A DNA stretch of 64,000 nucleotides from Geminocystis herdmanii PCC 6308. Its GTDB lineage: Bacteria > Cyanobacteriota > Cyanobacteriia > Cyanobacteriales > Cyanobacteriaceae. Within the stretch, counting starts at the first letter, position 1; each line of letters opens with the position of its first letter. Positions 1-9,900 of this stretch are shown piece after piece. The notes under the pieces were generated by a model that was not told the origin of the DNA, did no database searches, and was given only the letters and a program-made list of their open reading frames with translations. The stretch covers positions 3,954,272 through 4,018,271 of the forward strand of contig NZ_CM001775.1 in assembly GCF_000332235.1 (NCBI RefSeq), given 5' to 3'. Both the position numbers and the translations under genes were made by a program.

Positions 1-189
1 CCCGATGAAATTATTTATCATCATCCTAGTATTACTTTAGCTGATGTCTATGGTGCTTTAAGTTATTATCATGATCATCGAGAGGAAATTAGACAACAAA
101 TAGAGGAAACAGAGGCTTTTGCTGAAAAATTACAAGGTGATAAACTATCTTTAATTGACAAAATATTAAAGGGTGATAATGTCAAATAA
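1..189 (+). CDS. DUF433 family antitoxin, C-terminal part (5' end outside window)
   Basis: The reading frame is open from the first base and ends with TAA at 187-189, so only about 62 C-terminal residues are present. The visible part includes HHPSITLADVYGALSYYHDH, which matches the helical DNA-binding C-terminus of DUF433 proteins. In cyanobacteria these are usually the antitoxin partners of DUF5615 PIN-like proteins. That partner follows directly: its ATG at 179 overlaps the end of this gene by 11 bases, as expected for a translationally coupled toxin-antitoxin pair. The pair is probably inactive because the downstream toxin frame is broken. Assignment rests on motif recognition and neighbour; the start cannot be seen. 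Confidence 0.8.
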   Translation, partial: PDEIIYHHPSITLADVYGALSYYHDHREEIRQQIEETEAFAEKLQGDKLSLIDKILKGDNVK

Positions 190-514
190 AATAAAATTTC
201 ATCTTGATGAAAATGTTAGTAATGCTATTGCCAATGGCTTAAGAATGCGGGGAATTAATGTGACAACATCCGTTGAAAAATGATTAATTGGTGCATCTGA
301 TGAACAACAATTGGCTTTTTCTTTATCTGAAAAACGAGTTATTTTTACTTTTGATGATGATTTTTTGCGTTTAGCATCTACTGGTATTAACCATTCTGGG
401 ATTATTTATGCTCAACAACAGCGTCAGTCAATAGGCAAAATTATCAGCAATTTAACCTTAATTTGGGAATGTTTAGAACCAGAATATATGTATAATAATA
501 TTGAATTTTTATAG
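179..514 (+). pseudogene. DUF5615 PIN-like toxin, interrupted by in-frame TGA
   Basis: Starting at the ATG at 179 the frame reads as a DUF5615 protein (early HLDENVSNAIANGLRMRGI, later VIFTFDDDFLRLA with the acidic cluster of the PIN-like fold). A TGA at 281-283 interrupts it after 34 codons; beyond it the same frame continues without a shift to TAA at 512-514. The residue at this place is normally glycine, so a single GGA to TGA change would explain the stop. Seen: one nonsense codon, otherwise intact frame. Inference: toxin lost by a recent point mutation while the DUF433 partner survives. Readthrough or a sequencing error remains possible. Confidence 0.85.
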
Positions 515-634
515 AAAAATTAATCAGTAATTGCAAGTTTTGAAAGATAAACAGTGAGGGAGATGTGATATTGTAAAGATTAGTCAAAATGCTGATCAAA
601 CATATATTAAAAATAGTAGAAAAATTATTTATTC

Positions 635-2083
635 ATGGCTTCCATTAAAGAATTACATCAACAAATTACCAGCAAACAACGATCGAGCCTAGAGATTACC
701 CAAGAATATTTAACCACGATCGAGCGCCTTGAACCACAAATCAAGAGTTTTTTATGCGTCACCAAAGAATTAGCCTTAGAAACAGCGCAACAAGTTGATG
801 AGAAAATCGCTAGGGGAGAAGAAATCGGCATTTTAGAAGGCATCCCCATAGCCATTAAAGACAATATGTCCACAAAAGGCATTCCCACCACTTGTGCTTC
901 TCGTATCCTCGAAAACTTTATCCCTAGCTATGAATCCACCGTCACCCAAAAATTAAGAGATCAAGGTGCAGTAATTTTAGGTAAAACTAACTTAGATGAG
1001 TTTGCTATGGGTAGTTCAACGGAAAACTCAGGCTATCAAGTTACTGCTAACCCTTGGGATATAACTAGAGTGCCGGGAGGCTCGTCTGGAGGCTCTGCGG
1101 CTGCCGTTGCCGCTAACGAATGTGTGGTATCATTAGGCTCAGATACCGGAGGCTCGATTCGTCAACCTGCTTCCCTGTGCGGTGTTGTGGGTTTAAAGCC
1201 TACCTACGGTTTAGTATCCCGTTTCGGTTTAGTTGCCTATGCTTCCTCTCTTGATCAAATTGGTCCTTTTGGGCATACTGTAGAAGATACTGCTATTTTA
1301 TTACAGTCGATCGCAGGGTATGATAGTAAAGATTCTACCAGTTTAAAAGTAGAAATACCTGATTATACTCGATCGTTCTCCACCGACTTAAAAGGCTTAA
1401 AAATCGGCATTATTAAAGAAACCTTCGGGGAAGGATTAGACGATATTGTAGCACAAACCGTCGATCGAGCGGTGGAAGAATTAGTCGAATTGGGTGCGAT
1501 CGTAAAAGAGATTTCCTGCCCCCGTTTTCGCTACGGATTGCCTATCTATTATATCATTGCCCCTTCCGAAGCCTCCGCCAATCTTGCCCGTTACGATGCC
1601 GTTAAATATGGCATACGAGAAGAATCTGAAAACCTTCTTGAAATGTACACCAGTACTAGAGCTAAGGGATTTGGCGCAGAAGTGAAACGGCGTATCATGT
1701 TAGGCACTTATGCTTTATCCGCAGGTTACTATGATGCATATTACCTCAAAGCGCAAAAAGTCCGTACATTAATTAAAGAAGACTTTGATAACGCTTTTCA
1801 AGATGTGGATGTGTTAATTTCTCCCACCGCACCAACTACAGCCTTTAAAGCTGGAGAAAAAACCGATGATCCCCTTAGTATGTACTTATCAGATTTAATG
1901 ACTATCCCCGTCAATCTTGCAGGTTTACCCGGTATGAGTATTCCTTGCGGATTTGATAGCCAAAATTTACCCATCGGAATGCAGTTAATTGGGAATGTGT
2001 TAAGGGAAGATGTCTTATTTAAAGTGGGTTACGCCTATCAACAAACCACCGATTGGCACAGCAAAAGCCCTAGTTTGAGATAG
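635..2083 (+). CDS. gatA: Glutamyl-tRNA(Gln) amidotransferase subunit A
   Basis: The 482-residue product is the amidase subunit of GatCAB, which releases ammonia from glutamine and, with GatB, converts Glu-tRNA(Gln) to Gln-tRNA(Gln) in the cytoplasm. The amidase signature is complete: Lys75 in IAIKDN, the glycine/serine loop GGSSGGS at 148-154, and [11 protein letters not shown] with Ser174. Lys75, Ser150 and Ser174 form the Ser-cisSer-Lys triad of the family. Length is normal for GatA. gatB and gatC are not in the window, which is common in cyanobacteria where these genes are scattered. A stem-loop with a T-run follows at 2179-2202. Confidence 0.97.
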   Translation: MASIKELHQQITSKQRSSLEITQEYLTTIERLEPQIKSFLCVTKELALETAQQVDEKIARGEEIGILEGIPIAIKDNMSTKGIPTTCASRILENFIPSYESTVTQKLRDQGAVILGKTNLDEFAMGSSTENSGYQVTANPWDITRVPGGSSGGSAAAVAANECVVSLGSDTGGSIRQPASLCGVVGLKPTYGLVSRFGLVAYASSLDQIGPFGHTVEDTAILLQSIAGYDSKDSTSLKVEIPDYTRSFSTDLKGLKIGIIKETFGEGLDDIVAQTVDRAVEELVELGAIVKEISCPRFRYGLPIYYIIAPSEASANLARYDAVKYGIREESENLLEMYTSTRAKGFGAEVKRRIMLGTYALSAGYYDAYYLKAQKVRTLIKEDFDNAFQDVDVLISPTAPTTAFKAGEKTDDPLSMYLSDLMTIPVNLAGLPGMSIPCGFDSQNLPIGMQLIGNVLREDVLFKVGYAYQQTTDWHSKSPSLR

Positions 2084-2116
2084 AGTAAAAATTAGTTTTA
2101 CCCTGTCAAAATGAAC

Positions 2117-2142
2117 TATAGCAATCCTAAATGATTTATGGA
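2117..2142. repeat. Dispersed repeat, TATAGCAATCCTAAATGATT type
   Basis: The words TATAGCAATCCTAAATGATT recur with changes at 6577-6605 (same orientation) and at 48507-48536 (opposite orientation). All three lie between genes. Sequences of this kind are common in cyanobacterial intergenic DNA; no function is visible. Confidence 0.5.
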
Positions 2143-2178
2143 CAATCCTCCTTTAATTCCCCCAACTTTGGGGGTTAG

Positions 2179-2202
2179 GAGGCGAAAATAGCCTCTTTTT
2201 TT
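2179..2202 (+). terminator. Rho-independent terminator after gatA
   Basis: A stem GAGGC / GCCTC with a seven-base loop is followed directly by seven T residues. It lies about 95 bases after the gatA stop codon and points in the gatA direction. Confidence 0.6.
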
Positions 2203-2244
2203 GCAAATATTCGTATTTCAAGTTGCTTTAGGGAATTAGAAAAT

Positions 2245-2583
2245 TTATCCGAGTAGATTAGGATAAAGGAATTTAGTTAATCCTATTAGTAAAGCAACTA
2301 AAATACCCCCTCCTACACTCCGAGCGATAATATCAAGGTTATCTAATCTTTTCCCTAATCCGTTTTGCCCTTCTTTGAGAGTAGCTATATCAACTTTGAT
2401 AGTAGTTAACTCCTCAAATACTTTTTCAAATTTACTATCTATTTTTTCGTTGCCTTGCTCAATTTTACGATCGACTTGCTCAATTTTACGATCGATTTGC
2501 TCAAATTTACGATCGACTTGCTCAAATTTAGAGTTAATTAAATCCTTTAACTCTCTTAAATCATTATCTGTTACGGTACTCAT
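2245..2583 (-). CDS. Small coiled-coil protein with C-terminal membrane anchor
   Basis: I do not recognise a named family. The 112-residue product begins with a hydrophilic helix made of seven-residue repeats (FEQVDRK, FEQIDRK, IEQVDRK, IEQGNEK at about residues 20-47), a typical heptad pattern, followed by more coiled coil to about residue 85. Residues about 88-106 (ARSVGGGILVALLIGLTKFL) form one hydrophobic membrane segment. The expected form is a tail-anchored oligomer. At DNA level the heptads are a 21-base tandem repeat and several units carry CGATCGA. Similar short proteins of this layout are widespread in cyanobacteria with no known job. An AGGATTTT stretch lies before the start, a fair ribosome site. 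Confidence 0.7.
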   Translation of the reverse strand: MSTVTDNDLRELKDLINSKFEQVDRKFEQIDRKIEQVDRKIEQGNEKIDSKFEKVFEELTTIKVDIATLKEGQNGLGKRLDNLDIIARSVGGGILVALLIGLTKFLYPNLLG

Positions 2584-2699
2584 GGTAAAATCCTCATTAA
2601 GGTTATAAATCAGGTTGGGAGTAATTAGCTGTTACTCCTAACTCTCATTTTAATCTCAAATATCCTTAAAACTGGCTCTTAATTTTCAGAATTTTTTAA

Positions 2700-2726
2700 T
2701 TGTTAATTGTTAATTGTTAATTGTTA
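2700..2726. repeat. Heptamer tandem repeat TTGTTAA (4 copies) touching a stop codon
   Basis: Four contiguous units of TTGTTAA run from 2700 to 2726; the last unit diverges at its final base. The TTA at 2724-2726, read on the minus strand, is the stop codon of the antiporter gene. Confidence 0.8.
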
Positions 2727-4928
2727 CAGTTGACTCAAAATTTCCGATTTACCAAATACCAAGATATTATCTCCTGCTTTAATGTCTTTCTCCAGATTCG
2801 GAAAACGAATATATTGGTTTTTGCGTCTAATACCTTGAATCATTACTCCTAAATCCTGTTTATCCTTGATTTCTTCTAATTTTTCTGTGGCAAGTTGCGT
2901 ATTTTTAGGAATCGATACCCAAAGACAAGATTCTCCTTCTTTCGGTAACATGACTTTCTCCTTTGCAATATATTCAAAAGCCTCAAAATCTTCCGATGTA
3001 CCAACTAATAACAATCGATCGAACTCTTGTAAAATAGTTTCAGCAGGTGGATAATCGATTTTTTCGCCATTAGCGCGCACAATCTCAATGATACTAACTC
3101 CCGTGAGGCGACGTATATGGGCTTTTTCTAAAGTCAAATTAATTAAGCAAGAATCCGCAGGTAAGGTAAACCATTTATTCTCCATAGTGCTGACGGCTTC
3201 TTGTAATTCTCTTAAAATTTCTTCGCTCGATCGTTCAGGTTGTAATGTTTGATATTGAGATTCCCTAATTTTTTGAATATCTTGCACAACCATAGCATTA
3301 GGTAATCCTAACACTCTTAATAAATGCCCTGAAAGCTCTAAACTAGCTTCAAATTCGGGCTGTATAACTTCTTTTGCCCCCAATTGATACAACATTTCGA
3401 TGTCTTCCGCATCATTGGCACGAATTACCGTATCTAACTCAGGATTTAATTGTAATGCCCTTTTGACACATAATCTCGAACTCATGGAATCTGGAAGTGC
3501 GATCGCCATTGCTTTAGCGCTACATACCTCAGCTTTTTCCAGAACAAATAAACTAGAAGCACTACCATAGAGATAGGGTATATTTTTTTTCCGTAATTTT
3601 TTAATTTTTTCTTCTGATTGATCAATAACTAATACTTTATACCCTTGATTTAACAATAATGTCACCACATTTTTACCTACCCTACCATAACCACAAACAA
3701 TAATATGATTCTCCATGGTAGATTCCCAAGACACTTCTACTTTATTCAAATCCATTAACCAACCTTCAAAAACAGAAGAAGATTCCGCTTTCGATAAAAT
3801 AATCGGTAAAAATTGTAACACAAAAGGTGTAACAACTAAAGTCATGGCAGTTGTGCCTAACACCAACATATAAACATTTTCAGAAATTAGGTTAAAACTA
3901 CGCCCTTTATCCGCCAAAACGAAAGAAAACTCCCCAATTTGTGCCAATCCTAACCCCGCAATCAAAGCAGTTTTTAAAGGATAGCGAAACAATACAACTA
4001 AAGGAGTAATAATTAAAGACTTACCCACTAACACTAAAGATACTAACCCTAAAATTAAAGGTAAATGATCCCAAAGAAACACAGGATCGATTAAAATGCC
4101 AATAGAAACAAAAAAGGCAGCCGCACAAATATCCCGTAAAGGCTCAACATAATCAAGGGTTTGATCTGAATATTCTACCTCAGAAATCATTAAACCAGCG
4201 ACAAAAGCCCCCATTTCTGTAGATAAGCCAATTTCTCCTGTGAGTAAGGCGATACATAAACATAAAGCCACTACTCCTAATAAAAAAATCTCCTTACTTT
4301 CCGTTTTTGCCAATAATTTTAGATATGGTGGAATCAACCACTTACCAACTACGATCGAACCTAAAGCAAATAAAGCTAACTTGAGTAAAGCAACCCCAAT
4401 GGCGATACCAATTTCATCGATGGGTTGATTTAAAGCAGGTAACACCGCCAACATTAACCCTAAAGCCAAATCTTGCACAATCAGAATACCTAACATAACT
4501 TGACCGTGAGACGTACCAGTTTCATTAGATTCCATCAAGGCTTTTAAGACTACGGCGGTGGAAGATAGAGAAAGAAGCTCTCCTAAAAATACACCTTGAG
4601 GTATAGTTGATACCCAACCTACGGTAATAGAAACAAAAGCTGTAATGGCTATGGTTAAAGCAATTTGTAAACCACCGCCTCCCAAACTAATATTTTTAAC
4701 CTTATTCAATTCTGCAAAGGAAAACTCAACACCGATGGCAAACAAGAGGAAAGTTACCCCTAACTCCGCCACAGTTTCCACGATTTCATAATCATGAATT
4801 AACCCTAACTCAAAAGGACCTAAAATAGCTCCTGCCAATAAATATCCTAAAATGACAGGTTGTCGCAATATAGAAGCTAATAAACCACCAATGGCGGCGG
4901 CGGAAAAAAGTGCGATTAAATCAGTCAT
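2724..4928 (-). CDS. CPA2-family monovalent cation:proton antiporter with TrkA domains
   Basis: The 734-residue product has three parts. Residues 1-390 hold about 12 hydrophobic segments of the Na+/H+ exchanger fold (CPA2, KefB/RosB type). Residues about 405-525 form a TrkA-N domain with the dinucleotide-binding motif HIIVCGYGRVGKNV. The remainder contains TrkA-C-like regulatory domains, the last ending near LVFGKSEILSQL. Proteins of this layout exchange K+ or Na+ for protons in the plasma or thylakoid membrane and are gated by nucleotide binding; the ion cannot be decided from sequence. The gene stands alone; the stop codon is supplied by a heptamer repeat. Confidence 0.92.
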   Translation of the reverse strand: MTDLIALFSAAAIGGLLASILRQPVILGYLLAGAILGPFELGLIHDYEIVETVAELGVTFLLFAIGVEFSFAELNKVKNISLGGGGLQIALTIAITAFVSITVGWVSTIPQGVFLGELLSLSSTAVVLKALMESNETGTSHGQVMLGILIVQDLALGLMLAVLPALNQPIDEIGIAIGVALLKLALFALGSIVVGKWLIPPYLKLLAKTESKEIFLLGVVALCLCIALLTGEIGLSTEMGAFVAGLMISEVEYSDQTLDYVEPLRDICAAAFFVSIGILIDPVFLWDHLPLILGLVSLVLVGKSLIITPLVVLFRYPLKTALIAGLGLAQIGEFSFVLADKGRSFNLISENVYMLVLGTTAMTLVVTPFVLQFLPIILSKAESSSVFEGWLMDLNKVEVSWESTMENHIIVCGYGRVGKNVVTLLLNQGYKVLVIDQSEEKIKKLRKKNIPYLYGSASSLFVLEKAEVCSAKAMAIALPDSMSSRLCVKRALQLNPELDTVIRANDAEDIEMLYQLGAKEVIQPEFEASLELSGHLLRVLGLPNAMVVQDIQKIRESQYQTLQPERSSEEILRELQEAVSTMENKWFTLPADSCLINLTLEKAHIRRLTGVSIIEIVRANGEKIDYPPAETILQEFDRLLLVGTSEDFEAFEYIAKEKVMLPKEGESCLWVSIPKNTQLATEKLEEIKDKQDLGVMIQGIRRKNQYIRFPNLEKDIKAGDNILVFGKSEILSQL

Positions 4929-5129
4929 GAATCTTATTCTAATTTTTCTTTTTCGATTATACTGAGTTCTAGCACTAGAACTAAAATACTGAAAGGATGA
5001 TGCAAAAGTCTTTTGATTACGAAGTGTTGATTAACAGCTTATTACCTAATTCTCTAATACCCTATTCTCCATCTTCATCACTGAGATATTTGTTAAAGTA
5101 GAAAAAACTGAAATCGATAACTTATTTTT

Positions 5130-5822
5130 ATGGCAACCTTAGTTTCACCCGTCAATTTGTTGACAAAAAAAGAATACTTTAATCAATGGCAATCGGCAAC
5201 TTGGGAAGATTATTTATATTGTGCTGATTCCAAAGAATTAGAAGACGTTAAATTATATTTTTATAATAATCAATTATTAATTCAAATGAGTACAGAAGGC
5301 ATTGATCATTCCAGCATATGTAATTTATTTATTATTTTATTCTATATTTGGTTTAGTCAAAATCCAGAGCAAAATTACACCTCTTGTGGAGGATGTTTGT
5401 TAGAAAATCAAGAATTAAAAATGGCTTTTGCTCCTGATTTAGTATTATATTTAGGAGACAATAATCTGAAAAGAAAAGAAGGTGAAAGACGTTATCTTGA
5501 TGTCTCAAAATCGGGCATTCCTAATTTAGTGGGAGAAATTTCTGATACCACTTTACCTAATGATTTAGATAAGAAAAAACATCTTTACGCTAGTTTACAA
5601 ATCCCTGAATATTGGGTAGTTGATGTACAAGGAAGACGGGTTTTTTGTTTTCATTTAGACGCAAATAATATTTATCAAGAAGCAGATTTTTCTCTTACTT
5701 TACATAATTTACCCATTAGTTTATTAAATGAAACTTTAAGTCTTTTAGATAGTCAAACTAATGGTAGTGTTGCCTCTTGGTTTGCTCAACAAATTCAAGG
5801 ATTTAACAATAATAATAGTTAA
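5130..5822 (+). CDS. Uma2 family (DUF820) putative restriction-endonuclease-fold protein
   Basis: The 230-residue protein shows the Uma2 pattern of a PD-(D/E)xK nuclease fold: APDLVLYL (Asp), LVGEISDTT (Glu) and DKKKHLYASLQIPEYWVVD (Lys and the typical end of the core). These proteins are extremely numerous in cyanobacteria and their function is not established; many lie near mobile or toxin-antitoxin genes. It is only distantly similar to the three tandem Uma2 proteins at 37.9-40.3 kb. The stretch ATTTGTTAAAGTA just upstream recurs after the gene at about 5897, perhaps a duplicated promoter part. Confidence 0.85.
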   Translation: MATLVSPVNLLTKKEYFNQWQSATWEDYLYCADSKELEDVKLYFYNNQLLIQMSTEGIDHSSICNLFIILFYIWFSQNPEQNYTSCGGCLLENQELKMAFAPDLVLYLGDNNLKRKEGERRYLDVSKSGIPNLVGEISDTTLPNDLDKKKHLYASLQIPEYWVVDVQGRRVFCFHLDANNIYQEADFSLTLHNLPISLLNETLSLLDSQTNGSVASWFAQQIQGFNNNNS

Positions 5823-5925
5823 TTTACCCTGCATTTCGATCGAATTTATATATTAGACTTCTCTAAATAGATTTATGATTACTCGATCGAAAATATTTGT
5901 TAAAGTAAAAAAACTAATTATTTAG

Positions 5926-6192
5926 TCAATCTCGTATAAATAATTCTTCATTGTCTTCTAACTCAGGTAACAAAAGTAAAGAAGATAATTGCTGATTAGT
6001 TTCAATATCTGGTAAAATTTCTTTAGCAACATTACATTTCACGGGATTCTTGCCTAAATCCCAAATCGAAGGTTTTTTCTTAATAGTAGTAATTATTAAT
6101 TTATCATCTTGCTGGATAATTTCTATTTCCTCTGACTCTCCTAATAATTCTTTGGGAATCATAACTCCTTTATTAGTAACTTTTAATTTCAT
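5926..6192 (-). CDS. AbrB/MazE-like antitoxin or regulator
   Basis: The 88-residue protein opens with MKLKVTNKGVMIPKELLG followed by EIEIIQQDDKLIITT, the beta-hairpin pattern of the AbrB/MazE/SpoVT swapped-hairpin DNA-binding domain. The second half (residues 45-88) is acidic, as in antitoxins that wrap a toxin. No PIN or MazF gene is next to it, so it is either an orphan antitoxin or acts with a distant partner. No recognisable toxin remnant is visible between 5823 and 5925. Confidence 0.65.
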   Translation of the reverse strand: MKLKVTNKGVMIPKELLGESEEIEIIQQDDKLIITTIKKKPSIWDLGKNPVKCNVAKEILPDIETNQQLSSLLLLPELEDNEELFIRD

Positions 6193-6298
6193 AATTTTGT
6201 ATTAATTATATTGTTTAATTTGATTAAATCTATTTAACAAAATATCTTGTTAAACTTTTTTTTACCTCTTCTACGAAGATAAAGAATGATAAAGCAAA

Positions 6299-6544
6299 TT
6301 AATCATTATCGTCATTGTCTTCATCGTCTTCTTGATTGTCGTCATCATCATCATTATCGTCATCATCGTTATTATCATCACTTTGATTATTGTCGTTAGA
6401 AGAAGGATTTTGCTGTGTGTTATCTTCAGAATTGTTACTAGGAGAAGATGAGGGAGTTTGGTTTTGATTTTCATTATTAGCAGATTTGCCACAGCCTACG
6501 ATCGTAGTTATCAATAGTAAAAACACAATGATTATAGGTTTCAT
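6299..6544 (-). CDS. Small acidic lipoprotein
   Basis: The first 18 residues are hydrophobic and end in LLITTIVGCGKS, a lipobox-like sequence with Cys18, so the product should be lipidated and anchored in a membrane. From residue 20 on it consists of Asn/Gln/Ser and then a run of Asp, Glu and Asn to the end (81 residues). Such an Asp-rich tail could bind divalent cations, but this is inference. The DNA of the tail is a degenerate GAT/GAC repeat and may vary in length between strains. No family recognised. Confidence 0.6.
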   Translation of the reverse strand: MKPIIIVFLLLITTIVGCGKSANNENQNQTPSSSPSNNSEDNTQQNPSSNDNNQSDDNNDDDDNDDDDDNQEDDEDNDDND

Positions 6545-6952
6545 AGTTAAATATCGTTAATTAGTAATAACTATTATATAGCAATCAGGAATCATTTGTG
6601 AGAAATAAATTATTAGAAAAAATATCGAAGATACGACTAATCTTGCCTTTTGCCTTTTGCCTCTTGCCTTTGATGATAAGATAATTTTCACAACTCATAA
6701 CTGACTGCTATATTCTCTAATAAACGTGTTTTCATTTCTGATTCAGCAGAAATTTTTGCCTTAATATTTAATACATATGAATATTCAGATCAAATCTTGT
6801 ACTAAAATTAGACACAAAACATAGATATAGAACTTTCTTTTTTGTTCTAATAGATTTAGACCTTAATTATGATTTTACCACCGTAGAACAGGCATCTTGC
6901 CTGTTTTTCTGAAGATGTCTAATGAATTCATCAGTTTTTATAAAAAATAAAA
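6545..6952. other. Gene-free stretch made of dispersed repeats
   Basis: No coding sequence is visible. The stretch holds a TATAGCAATC-type repeat (6577-6605), a run of TTGCCTT-like heptamers (about 6647-6673), and the hairpin repeat at 6872-6922. It separates two minus-strand genes, the lipoprotein gene and cobN. Confidence 0.6.
6872..6922. repeat. Hairpin repeat AACAGGCATCTTGCCTGTT, copy 1
   Basis: A perfect 8-base inverted repeat, AACAGGCA / TGCCTGTT with loop TCT, is preceded by TTTTACCACCGTAG and followed by a T-run and (A)GATGTCTA. The same block occurs at 48339-48390 nearly unchanged. On the plus strand it looks like a terminator, but no plus-strand gene ends before this copy. Confidence 0.75.
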
Positions 6953-9900
6953 TTACTCGATCGAACCTTCAGCTTCATGGGCAATTTGTCTTAATTTATC
7001 CAACATTTCTTGAGAGACATTTTGCCACAAATTACGTTGATTTGCTTCGATTAATCTTTCTGCTATATCCCTTAATGCCCAAGGGTTTTTTTCTTGGATA
7101 AATTGTTGTACTTTTTCATCGAATAAATAACTTTTAGCTACCCCTTCAAACATAAAATTAGGCACATTTTTAGTAGTAGCAGAATAAGCGAATAAATAAT
7201 CGACAGTGGCACTCATTTCAAATGCTCCTTTATAGCCATGACGCATAACTCCTTCTATCCATTTCGGGTTAATAACTCGACTGCGATAAACCCTTGCAAT
7301 TTCCTCTTTTAATGCCCTAACTTTGGGGTTATTAGGTTGGGAATTATCCCCAAAATAAGTGACAGGATTTTCTCCTTTTAAATGTCTCACCGCAACGGTT
7401 AATCCTCCTTGAAATTGGTAATAATCATCGGAGTCTAATAAATCATGTTCTCGATTATCTTGGTTATGTAAAACTATCTGTAATGTTTTCAATCTTTGTT
7501 CAAAAACTTCGGGCATAGATACCCCTTTATTTCCCTCATAAGCATAACTACTCCAGTTCAAATAAGCCCTTGCTAAATCAGCATCATTTTCCCAATTTTG
7601 CGACTCAATTAAACCTTGTAAACCAGCACCATAAGCACCGGGTTTTGAGCCAAATAAACGATAACTTGCCCTCTGTTTTGCCTCATTTTCTTCTAAACCT
7701 TTATCTAACCAATATTTAGTCTCTTTTTCTACTTGTAAAGCAAGGGGATTTTGCTCTTTTTCTTCGGTCAGGGTTGACAAATGTACGATCGCTTTATATA
7801 ATAATTCCAGTATTGTGGGAAATCCGTCACGAAAAAAACCCGAAACTCTCACAGTTACATCTATGCGAGGTCTCCCTAACACAGATAGGGGTATAATTTC
7901 ATAGTCAACCACCCTACGACTAACCCCATCCCAAACGGGTTTGATGCCCATGAGTGCCATAATTTGAGCGATGTCATCCCCTCCCGTGCGCATGGTGGAA
8001 GTACCCCAGACAGAAATCGCCAAGGTTTTGGGATATTCACCGTTTTCTTGGGTATAACGATCGATTACCGCCTCCGCAGCTTTTCTTCCTACATCCCAAG
8101 CGGTTTCACTGGGAATTGCTCTTATATCCACTGAATAAAAGTTACGCCCTGTGGGTAAAACATCCGCCCTGCCTCGACTTGGTGCGCCTGATGAGCCACT
8201 AGGAATAAATTTGCCTTCTAATCCTCTCATTAAATTGATGATTTCTCGATCGCTTTTTAGGAGGTTGGGTAATAAATTATTGGCTATCCAATTAAGAGAT
8301 TTTTCAGTGTTTTTTCCTAAGCTAATTTCTTGATAATTTTCTCCTGCTATTAGTTTTTCTACTAGATTATTTGCTAAGGTTTCTAAGTAATCTTGATCTC
8401 CCCTAGCCCCCCTTAATAAGGGGGGAATAGTTGAGGAATCAGTCTCGTTTAATAAGGGGGGAATAGTTGAGGAATTAGTTTCGTTTAATAAGGGGGGAAT
8501 AGTTGAGGAATTAGTTTCGTTTAATAAGGGGGAAATAGTTGAGGAATTAGTCTCGTTTAATAAGGGGATAATTTCAGAGGAAAAAGTCCCCCTTACTAAG
8601 GGGGATTTAGGGGGATCATTTTTTAAGGGAGATTTTATCGAATCTAAATCTTCTTGAATTGCGTCAATTAATCCTAAGTTATTATAACTGCTAAATCGTG
8701 CGATCGAAATAATTAAATCTCGTAATTGTCTTCCTTGAGGGCATTGTCCAAAAATATGTAAACCGTCTCTAATTTGAGCGTCTTTTAATTCACATAAATA
8801 ACTGTCAGCAGTGGTTAAAAATTGCGAAAACGTATCTTGATTTACTTCTTTAATGGCTAAATCTTCATTGAGGTTAGTCGTTTTTGTTAAGTTTAAGATT
8901 CGATCGAATATAATTTTTAGACGACTAGGATTAAGACTTTGTGCCTGATAATATTCATCAATTAAAGCCTCTAATTCTAATAAATCACCGTATAATTCAG
9001 CACGAGTTAAAGGAGGAGTTAAATGATCAATTATTACCGCATTTGCCCGGCGTTTTGCCTGTGAACCTTCCCCCGGATCATTTACAATAAAAGGATAAAA
9101 ATTAGGTAACGTATCTAAAGTAATTTCAGGGTAACAATTTTCAGATAAAACCAAACTTTTTCCCGGCAACCATTCTAAATTACCGTGTTTTCCCACATGA
9201 ATAATGGCATCAGCTTTAAAAATTTCCCTCACCCAATAATAGAAAGCTAAATAATGATGAGTTGGCTCTAAATCTGGGGCATGATAGTTTAAACTAGGAT
9301 CAAAATCGTAACCTCTTGAGGGTTGAATACCAATAAAAATATTATCTAATTGTATTCCCGAAATGGGGATTATTTTTTTCGATATAAGGGTATCTGGATA
9401 CGAATGATAATCATTCGCATACGAGGTTATATTTTTCCATCGAGTATTGATTTGTTGTTGGGTTTCTAAGGGTAAGGTTGCAAAATAAGTCTCATATTCT
9501 TCTAGGGATAAATATTGATTAATTTTTCTTTGGGATTGCATTTCTAAATCATTAGTTACCCCTTCAATTAACTTAAATATTAACTCGTCACCGTTGGCTG
9601 GAATATCTTTAATTTGATAACCTTTTTCTTGTAAAGCCTTCAATATATTAATACAACTTGCAGGAGTATCTAAACCAACGCCGTTAGCAATTCTTCCGTC
9701 TTTATTAGGATAGTTAGCTAAAATTAAGGCTACTTTTTTTTCTGAGTTACTAACTTTACTTAAATTAACCCATTTTTTTGCCAATTTTGCTATATAATTA
9801 ACTCGATCGAGCAAAGGTTCATAAATTACTATATCGGTTTCTAATTGGGGATGCCAAGTCGCTACAGATTTAAACGAAATTGCCCTTGTGATAATCCTTC

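Noticed and set aside
6271-6492. 73-codon frame rich in Met, Ile and Thr
   Set aside because: It is another frame of the Asp-rich lipoprotein gene (ATGATG from GATGAT repeats).
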